Positions 7,033-15,091 are shown, counted from the first letter of the stretch. The stretch: 35,470 nt of DNA from Firmicutes bacterium CAG:555 (GCA_000431075.1 HF986915.1:23844-59313), one strand, 5' to 3'. Numbers and translations: made by a program. Notes: generated by a model not told the origin, from the letters alone.

Positions 7033-7940
7033 AAACCAAAAGCTTTTATAAGGCGATGCTTGCCGCTGTGGGAGTGTACACGCTTTGGGGCTTCAGCTTC
7101 CTTGCATCATCGGTCGGGCAGCGGGACGCAACGCCGTTTGTTCTGCTGTCGTACAGATTTGACATTGCACTGCTTATTCTGCTCGTGCCGCTTGTTCTCG
7201 GCAAGGCAAAGCTGCGCCTGAGAGGCAAGAATGTCAAGATGCTGCTACTGCTGGGACTGTTTGAGCCGTGCATATATTTTATCGGCGAGCAGTACGGCCT
7301 AAAGTACACCAACAGCGCCTTTTCGGGCGTGATGATCGCCATTATACCCGTCGTGACGCTCATAATGGCGGCGGTGTTTCTGAAGGAAAAGCCGAGCATG
7401 GCACAGTGGCTTTTCAGCATTTTATCCATTGCCGGTATCGTAGTTATCACCTTAGTCGAAAACAGCGGCGGCTCGGTGAGCCTGAAGGGCGTTTTGCTCC
7501 TTGTCGTTGCGGTGCTCACCGGCGCTGCCTGCGGTGTTGTCAGCCGAGGTATTTCCGATGAGTTCAGCGTTTACGAGCGCACATTTATGATCCAGCTCAT
7601 GGGCGCGGTTTTCTTCACGAGTCTTGCCGTGATAGAGCACGGCGGCGATATCACGGCACTCATCCGCCCGGCCGCAAGCCTTGACTTCATGCTTGCTGCG
7701 CTGTTTTTGGCCGTGGGCGCATCGGTCGTGGGCTACTGGCTGTTCAACTACTCCGTTGCCAATGCGCCGATGGCAAATGTCATAAGCCTGTACAATCTGA
7801 CGACGGTCGTTTCCGTTCTCGCCGGAGTGTTTATCCTCGGCGACCGCTTCTCGCTCCTGTCGGCAATTTCAATGGTCGCAGTTATGGTCGGCATCTGGGG
7901 AGTTCAAAAGTTCACGCCAAAGGAAAACAGCAGTCAATAA
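7029..7940 (+). CDS. EamA/DMT-family transporter
   Basis: A 303-residue integral membrane protein with about ten hydrophobic segments in two repeated EamA halves, the drug/metabolite transporter layout. VYTLWGFSFLASS in the first helix and the FILGDRFSLLSAISMVAVMVGI segment of the second half are typical. Family members export metabolites or take up small solutes; the substrate cannot be read from the sequence. The ATG overlaps the MBL gene stop (ATGA), implying a two-gene operon. The last codons lie inside the palindromic terminator shared with the convergent yhcC-like gene. Confidence 0.88.
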   Translation: MKTKSFYKAMLAAVGVYTLWGFSFLASSVGQRDATPFVLLSYRFDIALLILLVPLVLGKAKLRLRGKNVKMLLLLGLFEPCIYFIGEQYGLKYTNSAFSGVMIAIIPVVTLIMAAVFLKEKPSMAQWLFSILSIAGIVVITLVENSGGSVSLKGVLLLVVAVLTGAACGVVSRGISDEFSVYERTFMIQLMGAVFFTSLAVIEHGGDITALIRPAASLDFMLAALFLAVGASVVGYWLFNYSVANAPMANVISLYNLTTVVSVLAGVFILGDRFSLLSAISMVAVMVGIWGVQKFTPKENSSQ

Positions 7941-7953
7941 AGACTGCTGTTTT
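7924..7953. terminator. Bidirectional terminator overlapping both convergent stop codons
   Basis: A perfect 12-bp stem (7924-7935 with 7942-7953), loop AATAAA, flanked by A and T runs. Both stop codons (7938-7940 on + and 7936-7934 on -) are inside it, and the coding ends overlap by 7 bases. Confidence 0.9.
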
Positions 7954-8845
7954 CGTATTTCGAGCCTTGTATTATATTGTGCTCGTCCATATATCGCATG
8001 AAGCCGTTTAAGACACGGTGCTTGTCGGCGCTCCACATAGGAGCAATAAGCAGACGCTTGTCACCGTCGCCGGTGAGCCGATGGATGACGATATCCGGCC
8101 GCAGATGCTCAAGACACAGACCTAAAAGGCGGTAGTATTCTCCCATCTGAAGCGGCACATAGTCCGTCTCGGCAAGGCGGGTGCTTCTGAGAACATGCAT
8201 GAGCTGAAGCTTCACTCCCTGCACATCGTGCGCCGACACAAAGCGGACGGTGTTTAGAATGTCCTCCTCCGTCTCGTTCGGCAGACCGATTATGATGTGC
8301 ACGATGATATCTATCCCATGTTTCCGCAAAAGCCGCACGGCGTTTGTGAAATCCGAGTTTGGATAGCAGCGATTAATGTACCGTGCCGTATCCTCATTCG
8401 AGGTCTGAAGCCCAAGCTCGACAAATACGGGAGCTTTTTCGTTCAGCTCGGCAAGCAACTGCACATTTTCCTCATCCACGCAGTCGGGGCGGGTCGCAAC
8501 GGAAAGCGCCTGCACGCCGTCAACCTCGAGCGCCGCCTCAAACAGCTCACGCAGCCGGGCAACCGGGGCATAGGTGTTTGTGAACGACTGAAAATAGGCG
8601 ATATAGCCGCAGTCGGGCGGAAGCTTGCTTTTTATGCGCTGCTTTGCATTTTCAAGCTGCGTTTTTATGTCCGCACCGTGCTCGGCAAAGTCGCCCGAGC
8701 CTGCGCTTGAGCAAAAAATGCAGCCGCCCGTACTCTTCGTGCCGTCACGGTTCGGGCAGGTAAAGCCGCCGTCAACGGCAAGCTTGTACATTTTCCTGCC
8801 GAAGCGGCCTTTGAGATAGTCGCTGAGGGAGTTGTACCGGCTCAT
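7934..8845 (-). CDS. Radical SAM protein of the YhcC/TIGR01212 family
   Basis: A 303-residue radical SAM protein. The iron-sulfur cysteines are C30, C42 and C45 (VDGGFTCPNRDG, then GGCIFC), the wide first spacing seen in the YhcC/TIGR01212 family and unlike the usual CxxxCxxC. GYIAYFQSFTNTYAP, SVATRPDC, ELGLQTSNEDTARYINRCY and HIIIGLPNET are further family signatures; the last resembles the region shared with HemN and Elp3. The biochemical role of the family is not established as far as I know. The ATG overlaps the upstream flavoprotein gene by 4 bases; it is the last gene of the GH13 operon. Confidence 0.92.
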   Translation of the reverse strand: MSRYNSLSDYLKGRFGRKMYKLAVDGGFTCPNRDGTKSTGGCIFCSSAGSGDFAEHGADIKTQLENAKQRIKSKLPPDCGYIAYFQSFTNTYAPVARLRELFEAALEVDGVQALSVATRPDCVDEENVQLLAELNEKAPVFVELGLQTSNEDTARYINRCYPNSDFTNAVRLLRKHGIDIIVHIIIGLPNETEEDILNTVRFVSAHDVQGVKLQLMHVLRSTRLAETDYVPLQMGEYYRLLGLCLEHLRPDIVIHRLTGDGDKRLLIAPMWSADKHRVLNGFMRYMDEHNIIQGSKYENSSLY

Positions 8846-9306
8846 TTGAATCTCTGCTTTGCGGTAAACTCTTTGACGGTTATCTTCTCAACGCAGGTGG
8901 CGTTGACGACCGCCTGCGTGCAGTGCATCGTGTCAAAGCCGCAGTGGCGGCAAAGCGCCGTCAGCGCATGGACGGCTTCGTCACCGGTTATCGACTCAAT
9001 AGTACCTTTGCCTATGAAGCTGCGGTAGTCGGCGGTCTGATCTCCGCTTGGCAGGGTCACGAAGCCCTTGCACACATCCGCTTCCACGCAGACAAGCTCC
9101 GACTTTGCGGCAAGCTCGTGCCGACGGCCTGCCTTTGCGCCGTGGACATAGAACACGAACGCACCGTCAATGACCTCGTAGCCGAACGACAGCGGCACGA
9201 TATATGGGCAGCCTTCGTCGTTAAAGCCGACACGCAGCGTGTCGCAGCCGTCTATAAGCTCGGTTATCTCGTTTAAGTCCTTAATTTCTCTGTTAAACTT
9301 ACGCAT
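8842..9306 (-). CDS. NimA-like pyridoxamine 5'-phosphate oxidase-fold flavoprotein
   Basis: A 154-residue split-barrel protein. MRKFNREIKDLNEITELIDGC, then LRVGFNDEGCPYIVPLSFGYE and FYVHGAKAGRRHELA, match the NimA/pyridoxamine-phosphate-oxidase-like family, which binds FMN as a dimer. Family members include nitroimidazole reductases, but most have unknown substrates. CRHCGFDTMHC and other cysteines give it a high Cys content. It overlaps the GH13 gene by 8 bases upstream and the radical SAM gene by 4 bases downstream, so the three are translated together. A metabolic link between the three is not evident. Confidence 0.85.
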   Translation of the reverse strand: MRKFNREIKDLNEITELIDGCDTLRVGFNDEGCPYIVPLSFGYEVIDGAFVFYVHGAKAGRRHELAAKSELVCVEADVCKGFVTLPSGDQTADYRSFIGKGTIESITGDEAVHALTALCRHCGFDTMHCTQAVVNATCVEKITVKEFTAKQRFK

Positions 9307-10975
9307 CGAAGTAATACACCCTCATTTCATATGGCCTTGTGGTAAAGCCGTTGGATATAACGAAATTAGCATCGTAATTGCCGAAAACCTGCGCCTGCTC
9401 GGTGAGCGTTATGCCGTCGGGAGCGTCAAAGCGCACGGGCTTTTCGGTAAACGAGCAGATAACGAGAAGCTTCTTGCCCTTGTAGCTGCGCTCGTAGACA
9501 TACAGCTGCTCGCTCTTGGGCAGGTACTCCGTGTAGTCGCCGTAAATGACGATGGGGTTATCACGCCTGAACTGCAAAGCGTCACGGTAGAAGTTCAAAA
9601 TGCTCTTGGGATCGTCGAGTTGGCTTTCGACATTTATCTCGGGGTAGTTGGGGTTGACGACAAACCATGGCTGCCTCTCGGAAAAGCCGCCGTTTTTGCC
9701 GCCCGACCACTGCATGCAGGTGCGGGCATTGTCACGGGAGGCCTTTTGTGCGAGCTTCAAAACGGTCTTTTTGGAAAGACCCAGACTGCGGGCTATGCGT
9801 GCATTGTTGTGCGTCATAATATCCTTGTACTCGTCAAGGGAGGAAAGCGGGGTGTTTATCATGCCTATCTCCTGCCCCTGGTACACAAAGGGCGTGCCCT
9901 GCTGGAATATATAGCTTGCTGCGAGCATCTTGCCGCTTTCAACACGGTACTTTTCGCTGCCGTAACGGCTGATGATACGGGGGTGGTCGTGGTTTTCGAG
10001 GTACAGTGCGTTCCAGCCCTTGCCGTACATCTCCTTCTGCCACTTCGTGAATGCCTTTTTGAGCTTCGTGAGCTTAAACGGGCGCTGCATGAAGTCTGTT
10101 ATAAAGCAGTCAGCCTCCATGTGGGCAAAGTTTATCATCATGTCGAGGACCTTGTTGGGACCTTCTTTTACATAGCTCAGCGCCACCGAAGGCTCCATGC
10201 GGGGGCCCTCTCCGACGGTGAAGCAGTCGTAAAAGTCCAGAACATCACGCTTGAACTCGGCAAGGTAATCGTGCACCTTGGGCAGGTTCGTATAATACTG
10301 CATACCGGTTGCGGCGGGAAGCTTCATCTTGGCGCTCGGAAGTCCCTCTGCTTTGGCGATGTATGTGATGACATCCTCACGGAAGCCGTCGACGCCCATG
10401 TCAAGCCAGAAGCGCATGATATCCTTGACCTCCTCACGCACCTTGGGATTTGCCATGTTGAGGTCTGGCTGCTTTTTTGAGAAGATGTGCAGGTACCACT
10501 CGTCAAGACCCTTGTCATACTCCCATGCACGCCCCTCAAACAGGCTGTCCCAGTTGTTCGGCGGCGAGTTTTTGCCCTTGCCCTTGCGCCAGTAGTAGTA
10601 ATCGTGATAGGGGTTATCCTTGCCCTTTTTGCTCTCAATGAACCACGGGTGCTCGTCGGAGGTGTGGTTTACGACAAGATCCATGAACACACGCAGGCCA
10701 CGCTCGTGCGCACCGTCAAGCACCTTTTTAAAGATGTCAAGGTCGCCGTAATCGGGATGGATGCTGCGGTAATCGGAGATGTCGTACCCGTAATCGGAGT
10801 TCGGCGAGGGGTAAAGCGGCGAAAACCAAATACCATCGACATTCAGTGAGGCGATGTAATCGAGCTTACTGTAAACGCCCCACAGGTCGCCGATACCATC
10901 GCCGTTGCCGTCGCAGAAGCTTCTAGGCCATATCTGATAGACCGCCATTTCCTTGTACCAGCTTTTTTTCTCCAT
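9299..10975 (-). CDS. GH13 alpha-glucosidase, probable oligo-1,6-glucosidase
   Basis: A 558-residue cytoplasmic GH13 enzyme. DGNGDGIGDLWG (22-33) is the calcium-site loop of the oligo-1,6-glucosidase branch. Conserved regions: DLVVNH (99-104), GFREDV with nucleophile D201, general acid E256 in VGEGP, and NHDHPR with D330. The residue after the nucleophile is Val, which in this family goes with alpha-1,6 preference, so isomalto-oligosaccharides are the likely substrate; trehalose-6-phosphate or sucrose remain possible. There is no signal peptide. Start at the ATG of 10975 follows GGGAGA; the upstream in-frame start at 10999 precedes this ribosome site. No sugar transporter is adjacent. Confidence 0.9.
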   Translation of the reverse strand: MEKKSWYKEMAVYQIWPRSFCDGNGDGIGDLWGVYSKLDYIASLNVDGIWFSPLYPSPNSDYGYDISDYRSIHPDYGDLDIFKKVLDGAHERGLRVFMDLVVNHTSDEHPWFIESKKGKDNPYHDYYYWRKGKGKNSPPNNWDSLFEGRAWEYDKGLDEWYLHIFSKKQPDLNMANPKVREEVKDIMRFWLDMGVDGFREDVITYIAKAEGLPSAKMKLPAATGMQYYTNLPKVHDYLAEFKRDVLDFYDCFTVGEGPRMEPSVALSYVKEGPNKVLDMMINFAHMEADCFITDFMQRPFKLTKLKKAFTKWQKEMYGKGWNALYLENHDHPRIISRYGSEKYRVESGKMLAASYIFQQGTPFVYQGQEIGMINTPLSSLDEYKDIMTHNNARIARSLGLSKKTVLKLAQKASRDNARTCMQWSGGKNGGFSERQPWFVVNPNYPEINVESQLDDPKSILNFYRDALQFRRDNPIVIYGDYTEYLPKSEQLYVYERSYKGKKLLVICSFTEKPVRFDAPDGITLTEQAQVFGNYDANFVISNGFTTRPYEMRVYYFDA

Positions 10976-11009
10976 AAGTAAGTTCTCCCATAAAATCAAT
11001 TATGCGAAT

Positions 11010-11038
11010 ATTTTATCATATAAGCGCAAATCATTCAA
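11010..11038 (-). promoter_or_regulatory. Promoter of the GH13 operon
   Basis: On the minus strand TTGAAT (plus 11033-11038), 17-base spacer, TAAAAT (plus 11010-11015). Two adjacent perfect palindromes, TTCAATTGAA (11034-11043) and ACAATTGT (11044-11051), overlap or adjoin its -35 box and could be a regulator site. Confidence 0.6.
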
Positions 11039-11058
11039 TTGAAACAATTGTAAAAATA

Positions 11059-11087
11059 TTGACAAACTATATTTATTATTGTAGTAT
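11059..11087 (+). promoter_or_regulatory. Promoter of the ECF S component-coaX operon
   Basis: Consensus TTGACA (11059-11064), 17-base spacer, TAGTAT (11082-11087). It is divergent from the GH13 promoter and gives a leader of about 70 bases. Confidence 0.7.
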
Positions 11088-11112
11088 TTGCTCGTATTGA
11101 GCTAGCGCCGCA

Positions 11113-11145
11113 TCCACGGGCAGATCTCTGTCCTAAATAAGTGGA
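11113..11145 (+). promoter_or_regulatory. Structured leader hairpin before the ECF S component
   Basis: Outer stem TCCAC/GTGGA (11113-11117 with 11141-11145) stacked directly on GGGCAG/CTGTCC (11118-11123 with 11128-11133, one G-U), with loop ATCT and a 7-base bulge TAAATAA (11134-11140). It ends 8 bases before the AGGAGGT ribosome site. No known riboswitch was recognised. Confidence 0.35.
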
Positions 11146-11164
11146 GCGACAGCAGGAGGTAAAA

Positions 11165-11761
11165 ATGAATACAAACAGAACAGACAAGACCCGCCGCATG
11201 ACCGGCATTGCGATCTTGAGCGCAACTATCATCGTGCTCCAGATCCTCAGCAACTTTGTGAAATTCGGCCCCGTTTCCATCACGCTTTCGCTTGCGCCCA
11301 TCATCATCGGCGCTGCGATCTACGGTACGGGCGCAGGTGCGATCTTAGGCTTCGTGTTCAGCGCCGTCGTCGTCCTCACCGGTATTGCCGGATGGGACGG
11401 CGGCTTTATCATGCTGCTCATGGGCATCAGCGTCCCCGGACTTCTCATCACCTGCCTCGGCAAGGGCACAGCGGCAGGCTGGCTCTCCGGCGTGTGCTAC
11501 AGGGCTATCGCCAAGAAAAACGAGCTTGCGGGCGTCATCTGTGCAGGCATAGTATGCCCCGTTGTGAACACCGGCCTTTTCGTCGTCGGCATGATGGTGT
11601 TCTTTGCCGACACCCTCACGGCCATGGCAGGCGGACAAAATCTTGTGACTTATATCGTGTTCGGACTTGCGGGCGTGAACTTTGTTATTGAGCTCGTCGT
11701 GAACATGGTGCTCAGTACCGGCATTTCGAGAATCATCCGTGCCGGAAAGAAAATGAGGTAA
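11165..11761 (+). CDS. ECF transporter S component, probably for pantothenate
   Basis: A 198-residue membrane protein with about six helices, the size and shape of an energy-coupling-factor substrate-binding subunit. Helix 1 contains the AxxxA contact motif for EcfT (A16-I-L-S-A20). GPVSITLSLAPIIIGAAIYGTGAGAILGFV is typical of S components. The energising EcfA/EcfT subunits are not in the window and are probably shared. coaX begins 4 bases after its stop, so pantothenate is the likely substrate: uptake followed by phosphorylation would trap the vitamin. Start at 11165 follows a perfect AGGAGGT; the GTG at 11141 is inside the leader hairpin. Confidence 0.85.
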   Translation: MNTNRTDKTRRMTGIAILSATIIVLQILSNFVKFGPVSITLSLAPIIIGAAIYGTGAGAILGFVFSAVVVLTGIAGWDGGFIMLLMGISVPGLLITCLGKGTAAGWLSGVCYRAIAKKNELAGVICAGIVCPVVNTGLFVVGMMVFFADTLTAMAGGQNLVTYIVFGLAGVNFVIELVVNMVLSTGISRIIRAGKKMR

Positions 11762-11765
11762 AGCT

Positions 11766-12503
11766 ATGATACTCACCATCGATGTAGGCAACACCAATGT
11801 CGTCATAGGCTGCGTTGAAAACGGAGAGGTAAGAAGCTCCTATCGCTTGGCGACGAATCTCAACGACCTGTCAAGCGACTATGCGCTCAGGATGCGCCAG
11901 AACTTTGAGTTTGACGGCATAGATTACCATGCCTTCACCGGCGCTATCCTGTCCTCGGTCGTACCCCAGCTCAACCGTGCCATCCGCACGGCGGTAAAAA
12001 AGGTCACCGGCCTTGACTGCATGGTGGTCGGAGCGGGCATAAAGACCGGCGTAAATGTCAAAATTGACGACCCCGGCACGCTCGCAGGCGACCTTATAAC
12101 CGGCGCTGTCGGCGCACTTGCGATGTTCAAGCCGCCCATAATCGTCGTTGACATGGGAACGGCTACGACCATCGTTGCCATCGACAAGGACGGTGCCTAC
12201 ACCGGCGGTGCCATAGTCCCGGGCGTGAAGCTCTCGTACACGGCGCTCTCATCCGGCACGAGCCTTTTGCCGAACATTGCGATAGAAGCGCCATCAAAGT
12301 GCATTGGCACGAACACCGTCGACAGCATGAAAAGCGGCGCAGTCTACGGTACGGCGGCGCTCGTTGACGGCGTGATAGACCGCATGGAGGAGGAGCTCGG
12401 AGCTCCAGTCTCGGTCGTTGCCACCGGCGGGCTTGCCGGGGGTGTCGTCCCATATTTCAGGCGGTTGCCGGTGTTGTCGTCCCATATTGCAGACGGGAAA
12501 TAG
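11766..12503 (+). CDS. coaX: Type III pantothenate kinase, frameshifted at its 3' end
   Basis: Phosphorylates pantothenate, the first step of coenzyme A synthesis. DVGNTNVVIG near the N-terminus, DDPGTLAGDLITGAVGA, VVDMGTATT and TGGAIVPGVKLS are CoaX signatures. The usual C-terminal segment is missing from this frame: after VVATGGLAG the reading frame runs into the second copy of a 32-bp tandem repeat and stops at 12503, giving 245 residues. If one copy were removed, the protein would continue as PYCRREIAYEPALLLKGLA to a stop at 12581-12583 (261 residues), as expected for the family. The gene may be damaged, or the repeat may be an assembly fault. The upstream ECF gene is 4 bases away. Confidence 0.92.
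   Translation: MILTIDVGNTNVVIGCVENGEVRSSYRLATNLNDLSSDYALRMRQNFEFDGIDYHAFTGAILSSVVPQLNRAIRTAVKKVTGLDCMVVGAGIKTGVNVKIDDPGTLAGDLITGAVGALAMFKPPIIVVDMGTATTIVAIDKDGAYTGGAIVPGVKLSYTALSSGTSLLPNIAIEAPSKCIGTNTVDSMKSGAVYGTAALVDGVIDRMEEELGAPVSVVATGGLAGGVVPYFRRLPVLSSHIADGK
12433..12496 (+). repeat. Imperfect 32-bp tandem duplication inside coaX
   Basis: Copy 1 at 12433-12464 and copy 2 at 12465-12496 are directly adjacent, both starting TTGCCGG and ending CGG, with 28 of 32 positions identical. Since 32 is not a multiple of three, it changes the frame. Confidence 0.9.
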
Positions 12504-12590
12504 CCTACGAACCGGCACTGTTACTTAAAGGACTTGCGATACTTTACGAAAAGAACGCAAAGCGAGACCACAGAAAGAGATGACCCTAAA

Positions 12591-15053
12591 ATGAAAGAAA
12601 ACAGGCATATTTTAAGACGGATGCTATGCGCATTTTTGGCGCTGTGCTTGACCGCATCGCTTCTGGGCTCGGCGGCATTTGCCGAGCAGACCAAGTGGAC
12701 GCAGGTTGAGACCGCTTCCACGAGCGCAGACTTTGCCCCACTTATGAACGGTGAGTATTACGAGGCTTCGACCCCCTCGGGTGAGAAGAATACCCTCTAT
12801 GTCAAGGGCAAGACCCAGTCGGGCGTTAAAATGCTGCGCATTGCGCTTTATAACATCAAGAAAAAGACAAACTACATAAATGTCTTCGTCCGCCCCACCT
12901 CGGACGGCAGCTTTGCGGTGAAGATAAACACCGCAGCAGGCAGCCAAGGGGTCAATGCGACAAAGGGCAAGGTATTTACCGGCAAAGATAAGGCATGGGA
13001 CTCCTGCCCGGGGTACAAAACCGTGGCTACAATGCCCAAGGGCTTTTATCTTCTGAGAGTAACCGCAGCCAAAACCGCCGCCGATGCCGATGTGTGCAAC
13101 GGCGCAAAGTGGTATGAGGGCACCCTCGGCGGAGAGCACGGCTTCGTGTGGAATACGGCGATGCTCTACTCCTCCGGCTCGAACAACAACCCGAGACTCA
13201 TCGAGTTTACCGATATCGTAAACAGCGCAAAGAAAATGCAGTCGACCGGCAGCGTTTATAACTCACGCTACACAGATGTGTACCTCAAGGACATGAGCTA
13301 TGTGCTCAAGGACGCAAGCTTTAATTCCAAGCCCATGACCGCCGACCGTGTGGCGTATATCAAAAAGGTCGCAGAGAGCATAACCTCGGGAGCTTCGAAC
13401 GATGCAGCCAAGCTTGCAAAGATCTACAGCTATGTGGCAACGAATTTTTACTACGACCACTACGCTTATGATCTGTATATCCAAACGGGCGGCAAGTCGA
13501 ATATCCAGTGCGTAAACCCCTACGACAATCTCTACAATCAGCGCAATAAAATTGCGAGCACGAACAGCACCGATGACGGCAAGGTCGCAACCGTTTGCGA
13601 CGGCTACGCCGCTATGATAGTTGCGCTGTGCCGCTCACTGGGCATACCGGCTCGCTCCGTGTACGGCTGCAAAAACGACACGAGCGACGGCCTTACAAGT
13701 CAGGTCAACACCGCAAGTAAAAACCATTGGTGGGCAGAGGCCTATATAGGCGGTCGCTGGGTCACCGTCGATGCCGAGCGCGGCTCGCTCAACTCGTGGA
13801 ACAGAAACGAGCTGAGTCTTTCCTCGACCGACAGCCGCTTCCGTGACGAAAAGTACAAGGCTGCAAGCTATTGGGACTATCAGGGCTCAACCGCATCCGG
13901 CCTTGACATGAATTATGCGGCGAGGGCAACGAATTTTATGCTTACCGGCGTGCAGGACAGCACCGGCGGCAAGCCCTATGTCGAGAGCATTTCCGCAAGC
14001 ACAGACAGCGTAAGCGGCAAGCCCTCTCTCACATGGACTGCCATGTCCGGCGCAGACAAATACTATGTATACCGTGGCACCAAGGAGAGCAACATCGAGT
14101 ACTATGCCTCATCAAAGACAAATAGCTATATCGACACCTCGGCCGTTACCGGCTCGACATATTACTACTGGGTTACACCCGTCACCGGCAGCACCGAGGG
14201 CTCAAAGAGCAATATGGTGTTTGCCAAGTGCGCCGCAGCGGCAAGCACATCGGTAAAGCCCGCCGCACCCGAGCTTAAGATAACGACCTCGGCAGGTAAG
14301 CCGCAGATCTATTGGAGCCCCGTCAGCGGCGCGGCACGGTACTGGATATACCGCTCGACCGATAACAAGAAATTTGATTGGTACGACGGCACAAAAAACA
14401 CGAGCTACACGAACGGCTCGACCAATATGGGCACGACCTATTATTACAAGGTCAAGGCCGTGAACGCCGAGGGCACGACCTCCGATTTCAGCGTGTCAAA
14501 GGGCATCCGACGCAAGCCCGCCGCCCCGAGCCTGAGCATTTACCGCTCGTCAGGTAAGCCGAAAATTGCTTGGAAAGCCGTTTCCGGCGCAACGAAGTAC
14601 TGGATATACCGCTCAACAGACGGCAAAAACTACAAGTATTACGACTGCACGACCAAGACAAGCTACAAAAACGGTTCCGTCACCGTCGGCACTACATACT
14701 ACTACAGGGTCAAGGCCGTCGCCGTCGTGAACGGCGCAAATGTCGCCTCAGCATACAGCGGCGCAAAGAGCCTCAAGGTATCCACCGCCGCACCGTCCGT
14801 CAGGATAACGACATCAAGCGGCAAGCCGAAGCTGAGCTGGGGCAGCGTCTCCGGCGCAACGAAGTACTGGATATACCGCTCAACAGACGGCAAGAGCTTC
14901 AGCTACTACACTTCGACGACAAATAAGACCTACACCAATACCGGCGCAAAGAAAAACACCAAGTATTACTACAAGGTCAAGGCAGTCAAGGTCGTGAGCG
15001 GCAAAAGCATTGCCTCGGCCTACAGCAACACAGTTTCGATAAAAGCAAAATGA
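12591..15053 (+). CDS. Secreted transglutaminase-like protein with four Fn3-type repeats
   Basis: An 820-residue exported protein. The signal peptide ends around AAFA in the first 31 residues. A transglutaminase-like core holds the triad C336 (VCDGYAAMIVALCRSLGIPA), H379 (NHWWAEAYIGG) and D394 (WVTVDAERGS). The C-terminal half has four repeats of about 85-90 residues (starting near 461, 556, 642 and 731), each with the pattern W..VSGA.KYWIYRSTD..........TYYYKVKAV, a fibronectin type III fold. Repeats 3 and 4 share 44 identical bases. Family members are extracellular cysteine peptidases or cross-linkers; the Fn3 units probably bind wall or carbohydrate. Start at 12591 lies 7 bases after the restored coaX stop, so it may be co-transcribed. 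Confidence 0.88.
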   Translation: MKENRHILRRMLCAFLALCLTASLLGSAAFAEQTKWTQVETASTSADFAPLMNGEYYEASTPSGEKNTLYVKGKTQSGVKMLRIALYNIKKKTNYINVFVRPTSDGSFAVKINTAAGSQGVNATKGKVFTGKDKAWDSCPGYKTVATMPKGFYLLRVTAAKTAADADVCNGAKWYEGTLGGEHGFVWNTAMLYSSGSNNNPRLIEFTDIVNSAKKMQSTGSVYNSRYTDVYLKDMSYVLKDASFNSKPMTADRVAYIKKVAESITSGASNDAAKLAKIYSYVATNFYYDHYAYDLYIQTGGKSNIQCVNPYDNLYNQRNKIASTNSTDDGKVATVCDGYAAMIVALCRSLGIPARSVYGCKNDTSDGLTSQVNTASKNHWWAEAYIGGRWVTVDAERGSLNSWNRNELSLSSTDSRFRDEKYKAASYWDYQGSTASGLDMNYAARATNFMLTGVQDSTGGKPYVESISASTDSVSGKPSLTWTAMSGADKYYVYRGTKESNIEYYASSKTNSYIDTSAVTGSTYYYWVTPVTGSTEGSKSNMVFAKCAAAASTSVKPAAPELKITTSAGKPQIYWSPVSGAARYWIYRSTDNKKFDWYDGTKNTSYTNGSTNMGTTYYYKVKAVNAEGTTSDFSVSKGIRRKPAAPSLSIYRSSGKPKIAWKAVSGATKYWIYRSTDGKNYKYYDCTTKTSYKNGSVTVGTTYYYRVKAVAVVNGANVASAYSGAKSLKVSTAAPSVRITTSSGKPKLSWGSVSGATKYWIYRSTDGKSFSYYTSTTNKTYTNTGAKKNTKYYYKVKAVKVVSGKSIASAYSNTVSIKAK
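14583..14626 (+). repeat. 44-bp exact repeat, copy 1 (Fn3 module 3)
   Basis: Identical to 14850-14893. It encodes the SGATKYWIYRSTDGK core strand of the module. Identity at the DNA level suggests recent duplication or conversion between modules. Confidence 0.9.
14850..14893 (+). repeat. 44-bp exact repeat, copy 2 (Fn3 module 4)
   Basis: Second copy of the 44 bases at 14583-14626, 267 bases downstream, matching one Fn3 module length. Confidence 0.9.
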
Positions 15054-15091
15054 AAAACTGCTGTCTGCAATATTGCAGACAGCAGTTTTTT
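15053..15091. terminator. Bidirectional terminator, 38-base perfect palindrome
   Basis: Bases 15053-15090 read the same on both strands, with AAAAACTGCTGTCTGC as one arm and T5 at the other end. It shares a base with the stop codon of the transglutaminase gene and serves the convergent desulfidase gene. Confidence 0.95.

Noticed and set aside
9239..10480. 413-codon open frame on + opposite the GH13 gene
   Set aside because: It is the antisense of a clear glucosidase gene, has no family motifs and no ribosome site. Long antisense frames are common in G/C-rich third-position genes.
11088..11164. Known riboswitch in the ECF S component leader
   Set aside because: I could not match the hairpin to TPP, FMN, cobalamin, preQ1, folate or the pan motif, so it is only described as a structure.
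12534..12590. N-terminal extension of the transglutaminase protein
   Set aside because: It would put 19 charged residues before a good signal peptide and overlaps the displaced coaX C-terminus.
14583..14893. CRISPR-like or mobile repeat
   Set aside because: The repeats are in-frame parts of Fn3 modules within one coding sequence.
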